Source of the DNA: JAXDMK01 sp963790325
GTDB taxonomy: Bacteria; Actinomycetota; Acidimicrobiia; Acidimicrobiales; AC-14
NCBI GenBank assembly: GCA_963790325.1
Contig: CAWBNY010000003.1
Coordinates: forward strand, 1,240,001-1,304,000
Direction: 5' to 3'
Length of the DNA stretch: 64,000 nucleotides
Shown here: piece after piece, positions 9,260-18,136 of the stretch
Layout of the letters: the number at the start of each line of letters is the position of its first letter
Position numbering within the stretch: position 1 is the first letter of the stretch
Program-made: the position numbers and the translations under genes
The notes under the pieces: model-generated
What the model was told of the DNA's origin: nothing
The model's database searches: none
Seen by the model: only the letters and a program-made list of their open reading frames with translations

Positions 9260-9574
9260 GGGGACGTTCCCTTCTGCACGCGCACGCCGCCCGGCGTGCG
9301 TAGCGCCCGTCGCGGGCGGCAGGGCAGAGGGCCCTCCGCGCGCCGGAGCGCTCGATCGAAATAGGGCGACCAGCCGGCTCGGCGGGAGGCACGATGGCCG
9401 GGAGGCTGGCGGCCTCGGCGGCCGGCGCAGCCAACCAGGGCGCGCTCGTGACCGGTTGGGGAGGCGGCGCCGGTCGCGGCGCCAGACAGACCTTGGCCAG
9501 CAGGAGCTGGATTCGTGGCCACAGGGAGGTCATGAAATCGGGCGGAAGTTTACCGCACCGCCACCGGCCAGTCG
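9260..9574 (-). promoter_or_regulatory. Structured leader region of the RNase E/G gene
   Basis: No gene is visible in these 315 bases. Close to the start codon lie consecutive inverted repeats: 9281-9300 (nine-base arms, two-base centre), 9304-9318 (six-base arms, three-base loop) and a perfect ten-base palindrome at 9327-9336. Stem-loops in the 5' leader are how RNase E controls its own mRNA in enterobacteria. The same role here is inference. A purine-rich site (AAGGGA) eight bases before the ATG is a plausible ribosome-binding site. Confidence 0.45.
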
Positions 9575-10714
9575 TCAGGTGAAGCGGCGCATCTGCACGC
9601 TGAGCACCAGGCCGAGGCCGGCGAAGGTGGCCACCATGGCCGATCCGCCGTAGGACATGAGGGGCAGGGGGATGCCTGCGATGGGTGTGATCCCCATGGT
9701 CATGCCCACGTTCTCGAAGATCTGGAACACCAGCATGGACAGGACCCCCACGCACACCAGCATCCCGAACTGATCCTTGGCCGTGATCGCCGCCCGCCAC
9801 GTACGCCACATGACCAGCCCGAACAAACCCAGCAGGGTGCAGGCGCCGACGAAGCCGAGCTCCTCGCCCACTGCGGTGAAGATGAAGTCGGTGTGCTGCT
9901 CGGGAACGAAGGACAGGTTGGTCTGCGTCCCCTGGAACAGGCCCCGTCCACCCACCCCGCCGGCGGCGATGGCGATCTTGGACTGGTTGAGGTTGTAGGC
10001 CGACCGCTGGACGTCCTCCTTCGGGTCGAGGAAGGCCGCCAGCCGGTCGCGCTGGTAGTCCTTGAGGACCCCGAGCTGGAGGACCATCACGATGGCGGTG
10101 ATCCCCATGAGGGTGAGGATGGCGATCTGGCGGGGGGTGGCCCCGCCCACCAGCAGGATGCCCATGAGGATGGCGACGAAGACCATCCCCGTGCCCACGT
10201 CGGGCTGGAGGTAGATGAGGAGGAGGGGGAGCGCGGCGATGCCCAGGGCCGTGGTCAGGCGGCCGGTGTCGAGCTCGCCCCGATGGGCGGTGCAGAAGGC
10301 GGCCAGGGCGATGACGAGGGCGAGCTTGGCCAGCTCCGACGGTTCGAACTGGTAGGGCCCGACCTGGAACCAGGCCTGGGTGCCCCGCCGCTCGGTCCCG
10401 AGGGGCGAGAGGACGAGGAGGAGCATGAACAGGGCGGCGGCGTAGATGGCGGGGGCGACATCGCGGAGGAGCTGGTAGTCGACAAGGGCGACCACCAGCA
10501 TCACGACGACGCCCACGACCACGAACAGGGCCTGGCGCTTGACGAAGTACCCCGGGTCGAGGCCGGCCGCCACCTGACCCTGGCGGGTGGACGAGTAGAT
10601 CATCAGCAGCCCGATGGCGGAGATGCCGGCGATGGCGGCGAGGAGGAGGGGGTCGACGTGCCGCCACGGGCTCCCTCCCCGCCGGACGTTGGCACTCCTG
10701 AGATCGAGGGCCAT
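9575..10714 (-). CDS. rodA: Peptidoglycan glycosyltransferase RodA (SEDS family)
   Basis: The 379-residue integral membrane protein has about ten transmembrane helices and SEDS features, including GTERRGTQAWFQVG in the large extracellular loop and the C-terminal PLPLMSYGGSA motif. SEDS proteins polymerise lipid II into glycan strands in partnership with a class B PBP. The partner PBP2 gene ends three bases upstream. With mreBCD, this marks the lateral-wall elongation machine rather than the division FtsW. Confidence 0.94.
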   Translation of the reverse strand: MALDLRSANVRRGGSPWRHVDPLLLAAIAGISAIGLLMIYSSTRQGQVAAGLDPGYFVKRQALFVVVGVVVMLVVALVDYQLLRDVAPAIYAAALFMLLLVLSPLGTERRGTQAWFQVGPYQFEPSELAKLALVIALAAFCTAHRGELDTGRLTTALGIAALPLLLIYLQPDVGTGMVFVAILMGILLVGGATPRQIAILTLMGITAIVMVLQLGVLKDYQRDRLAAFLDPKEDVQRSAYNLNQSKIAIAAGGVGGRGLFQGTQTNLSFVPEQHTDFIFTAVGEELGFVGACTLLGLFGLVMWRTWRAAITAKDQFGMLVCVGVLSMLVFQIFENVGMTMGITPIAGIPLPLMSYGGSAMVATFAGLGLVLSVQMRRFT

Positions 10715-10717
10715 GGC

Positions 10718-12622
10718 CTAGTCGCGGGCCTGGACGCGGGTGACGGGGGTGAGGGGCTGGCCCAGGATGTGATCGAACATGCGGCGGGCGACGGGGGCGG
10801 CCGCGGACGCACCGAAGCCGGCCTCCTCGATCACCACCGTCACCGCGTACCGGGGGTCCTCCACCGGGCCGAAGGCGGAGAAGAGGGCGGTGTCCTGCTT
10901 GCCCGTCACCTGCGCCGTGCCGGTCTTGCCCGCGATCGGGAACTGCGAAAGCGGGAAGCCGGCGAAGGCGGGCGACGCCGTCCCCCGGCTGTTGGCCACC
11001 GCCCCTTCGAAGCCGGCGATCACGGGGTCCCGGATGCTCGCCGGGATGGCCGTCCTGCGGTTCACCCTGGGCTCGACCTTGCGCACCTCGACCCCGTTGA
11101 CGTCGACGATCGTGGCCCCGACATGGGGGGCGTACACGGTGCCGCCGTTGGCCAGGGTGGCGTAGGCGTTCACCAGCTGCAGGGGCGTGACCACCGTGTC
11201 GCCCTGCCCGATGGCCAGGTTGAGGTTGTCGCCCGTGTACCAGTCGCCCTCGGAGAACGCCTCCGGGTTGGACTGGTGGAGGCGCTGCTTGGTCGCCTCG
11301 TCCGGGATCCGGCCGGTGGCCTCGAAGGGAAGGTCGACCTCGGTGAAGTCCCCCAGGCCCAGCTCCCGGGCTGCGTCCTGGATCTCGGTGTTGCACTGGC
11401 CGGGGCAGAACCGGGAGCCGAGCTCGTAGAAGTAGACGTCACTCGACACGGTGAGGGCGGCAGCCAGGTTCACGTAGCCGAACGCCTCGCTGAAGGCGTT
11501 CTTGAGCACCGTGGGCGGGTCGCCGATGGTGAACGTGCCCCGGTCGTTCACCGTGTACTGGGGGGTGATCAGGCCCGTCTCCAGGCCGGCGATCGACGTG
11601 ACCAGCTTGAACGTCGACGCCGGGGCGTAGAGGCCCTGGGTGACCCGGTTGTTCAGGGGGTAGTGGCCGGCGGGGTCGTTCAACTCGCCGAAGGTCTTCT
11701 CGCTGATCCCGTCGATGAACTGAACCGGCTCGAAGGTCGGGTACGAGGCCATGGCCAGGACGCCGCCGTCGCGGGGGTCGACCATCACCGCCGAGCCGGC
11801 GGGGGCGATGAACCGCTTGGCCGACTCGTTGTCGTAGGTGGCCTGGGCCGACGCGATCGCCTGCTGGAGGGACTCCTCGGCCACCCGCTGGAGGTCGACG
11901 TCGACGGTGAGGCGGACGTCGTGACCCTGCACCGCCGGTTGCTTGCCCAACGACCGCAGGACCCGCCCCTGGGCGTCGACCTCGAGCTTCTCCACCTCCG
12001 GCTCGCCCCGCAGGTCGTCCTCGTAGGCCAACTCGACACCGGACTTCCCGATGCTGTCGCCCGGCCGGTAGCCCTTGCTCTTGCGGGGGGCCAGCTCCTT
12101 GTCGTTGATCTCACCCACGTAGCCGAGGACGTGGGCGGCCAGGCTGCCGTTCGGGTAGAAGCGCTTGGTCAGCATCACGCCCTGGACGCCGGGGTACTCG
12201 TCCTGGTGCTCCCGGATGTGGATGAGCGTCTCCTTGGGGACGTCGTCGACCACCGGGATGGGCTTGAACGGGCTGTAGCGGGGATCGTCGATCCGCTCCC
12301 TGAGCACGGTGTCGGGCACCTTGACGAGGGCGGCCAGGTGGCGGATCACGTCGTCGGGCTTGTCGCCCAACTCGGTCTTGTCGACCACCACCGTCGGGAC
12401 GACCCGGTTGCCGACGAGGACCTTGCCGTTGCGGTCGAGGATCCGTCCTCGGGGGGCCTCGGAGTAGACGAACCGGACGCTGTTGAGCTGGGCCTCGGCC
12501 TGGTAGGTGGGGGAGGCCAGGACCTGGAGGTACCACAGCCGGGCCAGGAGGGCGCTGAACAAGGAGATGACGACAACGGCCAGGATCCCCATCCGCAGCC
12601 GGGTGGTGTCGCCGCCGCTCAC
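10718..12622 (-). CDS. mrdA: Penicillin-binding protein 2 (class B, elongation transpeptidase)
   Basis: The 634-residue protein has one N-terminal membrane anchor, a PBP dimerisation domain (about 50-240) and a transpeptidase domain with STFK (catalytic Ser), SSDVYFYELG and KTGTAQV motifs. It cross-links peptidoglycan during elongation with RodA. The GTG at 12622 overlaps the mreD stop as GTGA; another GTG lies six bases upstream. Short gaps to mreD and rodA indicate a single transcript. Confidence 0.95.
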   Translation of the reverse strand: MSGGDTTRLRMGILAVVVISLFSALLARLWYLQVLASPTYQAEAQLNSVRFVYSEAPRGRILDRNGKVLVGNRVVPTVVVDKTELGDKPDDVIRHLAALVKVPDTVLRERIDDPRYSPFKPIPVVDDVPKETLIHIREHQDEYPGVQGVMLTKRFYPNGSLAAHVLGYVGEINDKELAPRKSKGYRPGDSIGKSGVELAYEDDLRGEPEVEKLEVDAQGRVLRSLGKQPAVQGHDVRLTVDVDLQRVAEESLQQAIASAQATYDNESAKRFIAPAGSAVMVDPRDGGVLAMASYPTFEPVQFIDGISEKTFGELNDPAGHYPLNNRVTQGLYAPASTFKLVTSIAGLETGLITPQYTVNDRGTFTIGDPPTVLKNAFSEAFGYVNLAAALTVSSDVYFYELGSRFCPGQCNTEIQDAARELGLGDFTEVDLPFEATGRIPDEATKQRLHQSNPEAFSEGDWYTGDNLNLAIGQGDTVVTPLQLVNAYATLANGGTVYAPHVGATIVDVNGVEVRKVEPRVNRRTAIPASIRDPVIAGFEGAVANSRGTASPAFAGFPLSQFPIAGKTGTAQVTGKQDTALFSAFGPVEDPRYAVTVVIEEAGFGASAAAPVARRMFDHILGQPLTPVTRVQARD

Positions 12623-13155
12623 CGCCACTCCGCCCGGGCTCGGCGGCCACGCACGTCCGACAGGAGGCCGATCCCGTCGCCGATGGCCCAGTTGACGGCC
12701 CGGATGACGGGAACGGCCAGGATGGCGTTGCCCAGGGCCACGACGCCCACGATCGTCACCAGCCGCCGGCTCACGAACGGCTCGCCGAGCATGGCGCCGA
12801 CCAAGGCGTAGACGACCACCCCGGCGGCGCTGGCGAGGGAGGCGGTGACGACCGGCAGATACCAGGTCGGGGTGAGCATCCCGGTGGAGACCACCCCCAC
12901 GCCGTAGCCGACGAGGGTGAACACGAGCGCCGACAGTCCCATGGGGGTGCGGAGGAAGACGTCGATGGCGATCCCGGCGGCGAAGCCGAGCACGGCCCCC
13001 CGCACCGGCCCCCCCACCAGGCCGCCGGCGACGGCGACGAGGAGCATCACGTCCGGCGCCGCCCCCCCGATCCGAACGACCGAGAAGAGGGTCAGATGCA
13101 CCGCCAGGGCGGTGACGAGCAGGAGCGGCACCCTGAAACGAGGGTCGGACGTCAT
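12619..13155 (-). CDS. mreD: Rod shape-determining protein MreD
   Basis: This 178-residue hydrophobic protein has five or so transmembrane helices and sits between mreC and mrdA. Its low sequence conservation is typical of MreD, so the call rests on topology, size and position. The ATG at 13155 (MTSDPRFRVP) is preferred because the longer reading adds an Arg-rich segment unlike MreD N-termini. A second ATG lies nine bases upstream. Confidence 0.85.
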   Translation of the reverse strand: MTSDPRFRVPLLLVTALAVHLTLFSVVRIGGAAPDVMLLVAVAGGLVGGPVRGAVLGFAAGIAIDVFLRTPMGLSALVFTLVGYGVGVVSTGMLTPTWYLPVVTASLASAAGVVVYALVGAMLGEPFVSRRLVTIVGVVALGNAILAVPVIRAVNWAIGDGIGLLSDVRGRRARAEWR

Positions 13156-13340
13156 GCCTGCCATCCGAGAAGACCGCCGGCGGCGGCGAGAGCGGCCGGC
13201 GCGGCAAACCGTGGCACCCGTCGAGACTAGGCCGCCAGCCACGGCCGTGGGGGGTCGTGGCGACCGAACTGGTGACTAATCGCGTGGTTCCAGCCACCGG
13301 ATCCGTCACCGGTTGCCGGAGGCGGTCCAGTGGCCGGCGC

Positions 13341-14183
13341 CTACGGCGACGGTGTCGGCTGCCAGATCAGGATGCGTACGAACTCCAGGCGGGAGAGGTC
13401 GACGACCGGCTCGATGGTGACCTCCTGCTCCAGTCGGCCGGGGGTGATCTTGGCCCCCCGAACCCGCCCGACCGGGATCTGCGGCGGGAACAGCCCGTTC
13501 TCCAGCCCGCTCGTCACCACCGCCTCCCCCTCCGCCACCTTCGTCTCCACGCTCACCAGGCTCAACGGCAGCAGGTCACGCCGCCCGGAGCCGGTGACGG
13601 CCCCGATCTCCCCGCTCCCGGCCAGCCGCACCCCCACGCTCGAGGCCGGGTCGGTGAGCAACAGCACCGTGGCCCGGTTCTTCGACACCGCCGCGATGCG
13701 CCCGACCAGCCCCGCCTCCGTCACCACCGGCATCCCCGACGTCAACCCGGCGTCGCTCCCCCGGTTGACCGTGACCGTCAGCTGGAAGTTCGACGGCGAG
13801 TTCGACACCACCCGGGCGGTGACCCCCCGCAGGTCGCCCGCGAAATCGAGCCGTTGGAGGGCCAACAGGAGCTGCCGCTCCCGGGTCGCGTCGGCGCCCC
13901 GCACCACCTCACCCTTGGCCGCCTCCAGCTCCCGCCGGAGCTGTTCGTTCTCGTTCTTGACCTTCCGGTAGCGGGTGATGCCTCCGAAGAAGTCACCGAT
14001 GGGCGAGAAGACCTTGCCCACCACCGACTGCACCGGGGCGAACGCGTCCCGTGCCCCCGAACGCACCGTCTCCAGCACCCCCTCGCCGTCGTCCCGGAAG
14101 TCCAGCGTGATCACCGTGACCGACGTGAGGACGAGGAGCATCAACAGGTAGCGATGGCGCCTCGAACGCCGGTACACAGCCAA
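13341..14183 (-). CDS. mreC: Rod shape-determining protein MreC
   Basis: The 280-residue protein has a short basic N-terminus, one transmembrane helix (about 11-28), a coiled coil (70-110) and the two beta-barrel periplasmic-type domains of MreC. It scaffolds PBP2 and RodA outside the membrane. The start is TTG at 14183, supported by a GGGGGGAG site five bases before it; GTG at 14177 is the alternative. A 185-bp gap separates it from mreD, larger than at other junctions here, and I see nothing coding in it. Confidence 0.93.
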   Translation of the reverse strand: MAVYRRSRRHRYLLMLLVLTSVTVITLDFRDDGEGVLETVRSGARDAFAPVQSVVGKVFSPIGDFFGGITRYRKVKNENEQLRRELEAAKGEVVRGADATRERQLLLALQRLDFAGDLRGVTARVVSNSPSNFQLTVTVNRGSDAGLTSGMPVVTEAGLVGRIAAVSKNRATVLLLTDPASSVGVRLAGSGEIGAVTGSGRRDLLPLSLVSVETKVAEGEAVVTSGLENGLFPPQIPVGRVRGAKITPGRLEQEVTIEPVVDLSRLEFVRILIWQPTPSP

Positions 14184-14202
14184 CCGTGCTCCCCCCCGGG
14201 GG

Positions 14203-15240
14203 CTACCGCTCGCCGGACGTCGAAAGCACCTGCCGGAGGACGTTGAACTCCTCGAGGCACTGCCCGGCTCCCAGGGCCACCGAGAACAGCGGGTTCTTGG
14301 CGATGACGATCGGCATCCCCGTCTCCGTCTGCAGCCGGACGTCGATCCCGTGGAGCAACGCCCCTCCGCCGGTGAGAACGATGCCCTGCTCCATGATGTC
14401 GGCGGCCAGCTCGGGGGGCGTCTTGTCGAGGGTGACCTTGACCGCGTCGACGATGGCCTGCACCGGCTCCTCGAGCGCTCTGCGGATCTCGTCGGTGGAG
14501 GTGACGATCGTCTTGGGCAGGCCCGTGACCAGGTCGCGACCCCGGATCTCGGCGTGAAGCTCCTCCTCCAAGGGATAGGCGGAGCCGAGGGCGATCTTGA
14601 TCTCCTCGGCGGTGCGCTCCCCCAGGGCCAGGCTGTACTCCTTCTTGATGAACTGGATGATGGCGTCGTCGAGCTCGTCGCCGCCGATGCGGACCGACTG
14701 GCTGGTGACGATGCCGCCCAGGGAGATGACCGCCACCTCGGTGGTGCCGCCGCCGATGTCGACCACCATGTTGCCGGTGGGCTCGTGGACGGGCAGCCCG
14801 GCGCCGATGGCGGCGGCCATGGGCTCCTCGATGATGAACGGGGTCTTGCGGGCCCCGGCGTACTCGGCCGCCTCCTGCACCGCCCGCTTCTCCACCCCGG
14901 TGACGCCCGACGGCACGCAGATCACCATCCGGGGCTTGGCCCACCGCCGCTGGTGGACCCGGTGGATGAAGTACCGCAGCATCTTCTCGGTGATCTCGAA
15001 GTTGTTGATCACCCCGTCCTTGAGGGGCCGGACGGCCTGGATGTGACCCGGCGTGCGCCCGATCATGCGCTTGGCCTCGAGGCCCACCGCCAGCGGTCGA
15101 CCGTCCTTGACGTTGACCGCCACCACCGACGGCTCGTTCAGGACGATGCCACGGCCGCGGATGTAGACCAGCGTGTTGGCCGTCCCGAGGTCGACCGCCA
15201 TGTCGCGACCCAGAAAGGCGGTGAAGAAGTTGTCGGACAT
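14203..15240 (-). CDS. mreB: Rod shape-determining protein MreB
   Basis: The 345-residue actin homologue shows the DLGTANTLVY phosphate-1 motif near the N-terminus, DIGGGTTE (phosphate 2) and the LTGGGALL adenosine motif. MreB filaments under the membrane orient the elongation complexes. The ATG start lies 35 bases beyond the ndk stop, and the gene leads the mreBCD-mrdA-rodA series. Confidence 0.97.
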   Translation of the reverse strand: MSDNFFTAFLGRDMAVDLGTANTLVYIRGRGIVLNEPSVVAVNVKDGRPLAVGLEAKRMIGRTPGHIQAVRPLKDGVINNFEITEKMLRYFIHRVHQRRWAKPRMVICVPSGVTGVEKRAVQEAAEYAGARKTPFIIEEPMAAAIGAGLPVHEPTGNMVVDIGGGTTEVAVISLGGIVTSQSVRIGGDELDDAIIQFIKKEYSLALGERTAEEIKIALGSAYPLEEELHAEIRGRDLVTGLPKTIVTSTDEIRRALEEPVQAIVDAVKVTLDKTPPELAADIMEQGIVLTGGGALLHGIDVRLQTETGMPIVIAKNPLFSVALGAGQCLEEFNVLRQVLSTSGER

Positions 15241-15275
15241 GGCGGCTCCACGCCTGGCCTGATGTGGCCTAGAGG

Positions 15276-15704
15276 CTATGCGCCCGACTCGCCGGTCACA
15301 AGACCGGGGAAGAAGAGCGCGATCTCGCGGGTGGCCGACTCGGGGGAGTCCGAGCCGTGGATCAGGTTCTCGGTGTTGCTGATGGCGAGATCACCCCGGA
15401 TGGTTCCGGGGGCGGCGTTGGCCGAGTCGGTGACGCCCATCATGGAGCGGACGACACCGTAGGTGTCACGGGGGCCCTCCACCACGAGGAGCAGGGCCGG
15501 ACCGCGGGTGATGAACTGGACGAGGTCCTCGTAGAACGGCTTGCCGAGGTGCTCGCCGTAGTGCTCGGCGGCGACCATCTTGTCGATCGTGCGCATCTCG
15601 GCGGCCACGATGCGCAGGGTGCGGGCTTCGAGGCGGGAGATGATCTCGCCCACCAGTCCCCGCTCCACGGCGTCGGGCTTGCAGATGACGAGGGTGCGAT
15701 CCAT
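15276..15704 (-). CDS. ndk: Nucleoside diphosphate kinase
   Basis: The 142-residue protein has TLVICKPDA at the N-terminus and the active-site segment NLIHGSDS containing the phosphorylated His. It balances NTP/dNTP pools by transfer of the gamma-phosphate. The ATG at 15704 (MDRTLVI) fits the family length; upstream in-frame codons would add a nonconserved extension. Position between folC and mreB is common in actinobacteria. Confidence 0.96.
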   Translation of the reverse strand: MDRTLVICKPDAVERGLVGEIISRLEARTLRIVAAEMRTIDKMVAAEHYGEHLGKPFYEDLVQFITRGPALLLVVEGPRDTYGVVRSMMGVTDSANAAPGTIRGDLAISNTENLIHGSDSPESATREIALFFPGLVTGESGA

Positions 15705-15785
15705 CTGCCGTGAGGCTACCCGGCCCGAGGGTCCCAGCCGGACCACCCGGTCGCGCCCGATGGCGCGACCGGGGCGGTCGACCGA

Positions 15786-16085
15786 TCAGCCGGCGGGCTC
15801 GAGGTCGTCGGGGAGGCAGAACCACACGGTCTTGTAGCCGACGACGAAGAGCCCTTCGTCGTCGTAGATCGGCATGTCGAACGGCGTCGGTTGGGTGCCG
15901 GGCGGGCAGTTGACGAACCCGCCGGGGCCACCGTGGCCGGGCCGGCGGTCGTCACCGACGACGACCAGCTTGCTCGCACCCACCGTGTCGGCGCTGGTCC
16001 TCGTCTGGGCCATCGCGCTCTGGGGAACCATGACCGCCGCCACCGAGGCGGCACCCAACAGAACCGAAAACATCGTCGCACGCAT
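15786..16085 (-). CDS. Small secreted protein, two-Cys, unknown
   Basis: This 99-residue protein starts MRATMFSVLLGAASVAAVMV and has a clear signal peptide with an AMA-QT cleavage site. The mature part of about 70 residues carries FVNCPPGTQPTP and ends VWFCLPDDLEPAG. Its two Cys could form a disulfide. It lies between folC and ndk with its own 80-bp gaps, so it may have its own promoter. Family not recognised; coding is supported by signal peptide and codon bias. Confidence 0.6.
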   Translation of the reverse strand: MRATMFSVLLGAASVAAVMVPQSAMAQTRTSADTVGASKLVVVGDDRRPGHGGPGGFVNCPPGTQPTPFDMPIYDDEGLFVVGYKTVWFCLPDDLEPAG

Positions 16086-16167
16086 CTCTCTACCTCCCTG
16101 GGATCGGGTGGCGTCTCCACCCTCCACAGCTGGGAGCGGCCGCAGACCCGCGACCTGACAGATTTTC

Positions 16168-17478
16168 TCAGGCGTCCGGCCCGGTGAGCGCGGCCCGGGC
16201 CGCACCGACGACGTAGAGCGAGCCGGTGACCACGATCAGGTCGTCGGAGCGGGCCAGGGCGAGGGCCGTGGCCACCGCCTCCGGCGCCGACGTCGTCTCC
16301 TCCGCCTCGGTGCCCAGAGCCCGGGCGGCGACGGCCACCACGTCCGCCGGCAGGGCCCGGGGCGAGGGCGGGGGGCAGGTGACGACCAGGCGGGTGGAGG
16401 CGGCGTCGAGGGCCTCCAACATCTCGGTCGGGTCGCGCCCCACGAGCATGCCAACGACGAGGATGCGGTCGGCCCGCACCGCGAAGGCCTCGTCGATGGC
16501 GGCCGTCGACCGGGCCGCGCCGGCCGGGTTGTGGGCGCCGTCGAGGATGAGCAGGGGCTCCCGACTGATGACTTCCAGCCGCCCGGGGAGTCGCACCGTG
16601 GCCAGGGCGTCGGCGACCACCTCGGGATCGAGGGCCGCCCCGAAGAACGCCTCCGCCGCGGCCACGGCCATGGCCGCGTTCTCCCCCTGGTAGGCCCCGT
16701 GCACGGGCAGGAAGAGTCCCGGGTAGAGGGCGCCGGGCGTCTCCAGGGTGACGTGACGACCGCCATGGGCGAGCTCGTTGGTGGTGCAGTCGAAATCGCG
16801 TCCCCGCAGCCAAACCGACTCCGCGCCGACCTCGAACGCAGCCCGCTCGAAGACGGCGGCCAACTCGGGGTCGGTCTCGCCCACCACGACCACGCTCCCC
16901 GCCTTCACGATCCCCGACTTCTCGACTGCGATGTCGGTCAGGGTGGGACCGATGACCTCGGCGTGGTCGAGGCTGACGTTGGTGACCGCCGCCACCTGGC
17001 CGTCGGCCACGTTGGTGGCGTCCCAGCGGCCGCCGAGTCCGACCTCCACCACGGCCACGTCGACGGCTACGTCGGCGAACCACCGGTAGCCGGCGGCAGT
17101 GAGGATCTCGAAGTGGGTCGGCGGGGACTCGAGGAGCGGCTCGACCAGGGAGACGGCCTCGATCACCTCGGCCAGGGATTCGTCGTCGATGGGCTCGCCG
17201 GCCCACGCCATGCGCTCGTTGAGGCTCTCGAGGTGGGGACTGGTGTAGGTGCCCACCGACAGCCCCCGCTCCACCAGGAGGGCGGTGAGCATCCTGGCCG
17301 TCGATCCCTTGCCGTTGGTGCCGGTGAGGTGGATGACGGGGTAGGCCGCCTGAGGGTCGCCGAGCATGGCGACGAGGTCCCTCATACGATCGAGCCGCCG
17401 GGCTGCTGCCCGGCGGCTGACCGATTGCTCCAGGTTGACGTGGGCGTCCAGATAGGCGAGGGCGCCCTCGAGGTTCAT
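16168..17478 (-). CDS. folC: Folylpolyglutamate synthase / dihydrofolate synthase
   Basis: The 436-residue protein shows the Mur-ligase-type P-loop TGTNGKGST near residue 52, the second-half DGAHNPA motif, and the FolC domain order. It adds glutamate to dihydropteroate and reduced folates, giving retained cofactor. Position downstream of clpX and upstream of ndk is the actinobacterial order (often with valS, which is absent here). ATG start. Confidence 0.95.
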   Translation of the reverse strand: MNLEGALAYLDAHVNLEQSVSRRAAARRLDRMRDLVAMLGDPQAAYPVIHLTGTNGKGSTARMLTALLVERGLSVGTYTSPHLESLNERMAWAGEPIDDESLAEVIEAVSLVEPLLESPPTHFEILTAAGYRWFADVAVDVAVVEVGLGGRWDATNVADGQVAAVTNVSLDHAEVIGPTLTDIAVEKSGIVKAGSVVVVGETDPELAAVFERAAFEVGAESVWLRGRDFDCTTNELAHGGRHVTLETPGALYPGLFLPVHGAYQGENAAMAVAAAEAFFGAALDPEVVADALATVRLPGRLEVISREPLLILDGAHNPAGAARSTAAIDEAFAVRADRILVVGMLVGRDPTEMLEALDAASTRLVVTCPPPSPRALPADVVAVAARALGTEAEETTSAPEAVATALALARSDDLIVVTGSLYVVGAARAALTGPDA

Positions 17479-17512
17479 GCCGGCGACGGTAGGCGGCCGG
17501 CCGGGGGGTTGG

Positions 17513-17893
17513 TCAGCTGGCCAGCTTGTCGCGGGTGGCCTCGGCCAGGTGCTCGGCCGTGGCCTGGGCCCTGTGGGCCGCCTTCACCGCCGCCTTGCGC
17601 GCTCGGCGGCTGGCCCGCTCGAGATCGTGCAGGTCGGGGAGGGCGCTCCGCGGCGGAAGCGCCGGGATGGAGCTCATCACCTTGGCCAGCTTCCCCCGCT
17701 TGGTCGCCTTGCGCCGGGCGCGCAGGTCGAGCAGGAGCCCGACGACGCCGCCGGCGGCGGCACCGAGACCGGCCGATTTGGCCGCCTCTGCCGGCAGGTT
17801 CGCCACCTGCTCGTCGGACTTGAGTGACTTCACCGCGACCACGGCCGCGCCGACGACACCTCCCAACACCAACAACTTCACGACTTTCCGCAT
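17513..17893 (-). CDS. Small membrane-anchored protein with basic C-terminus
   Basis: The 126-residue protein starts MRKVVKLLVLGGVVGAAVVAV, a single N-terminal transmembrane or signal-anchor segment. A second hydrophobic stretch (about 42-58) is followed by a strongly basic helical region rich in Arg, Lys and Ala. GAGGAGG stands six bases before the ATG at 17893, choosing it over an ATG at 17899 that abuts the site. Family unknown. The basic tail might contact nucleic acid or the membrane surface, which is a guess. Confidence 0.65.
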   Translation of the reverse strand: MRKVVKLLVLGGVVGAAVVAVKSLKSDEQVANLPAEAAKSAGLGAAAGGVVGLLLDLRARRKATKRGKLAKVMSSIPALPPRSALPDLHDLERASRRARKAAVKAAHRAQATAEHLAEATRDKLAS

Positions 17894-18136
17894 ACACATC
17901 CTCCTCGGAACGCTCAGGCCCAGCCTACCCGGGGGTCCCCCGATCCCATGCCCGCCCGCGTCCGCCCCGCTGCTGATCGTTGGTGGAGCAGCGACGACGC
18001 CGGGATGTCGCATCGAGCAGCCGAGCCTCTCGGCCACCCCTGGTGAACGAGCACTCCCGGTTGCCGATCCCGCCACTGAGTCCGTCGAGGAGGTCCTCGT
18101 CACCCGGCTCGGGCCGAGCATGTGCTCCTTGACGCG

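Noticed and set aside
7181..12811. Very long open plus-strand frames opposite the RNase E/G gene and opposite rodA-mrdA
   Set aside because: They lie exactly antisense to strongly conserved genes and have the His/Gly/Asp/Val-rich composition of mirror frames in high-G+C DNA.
17894..18136. Small gene between the basic membrane protein and clpX
   Set aside because: Frames exist on both strands but lack a ribosome-binding site and consistent third-base bias.
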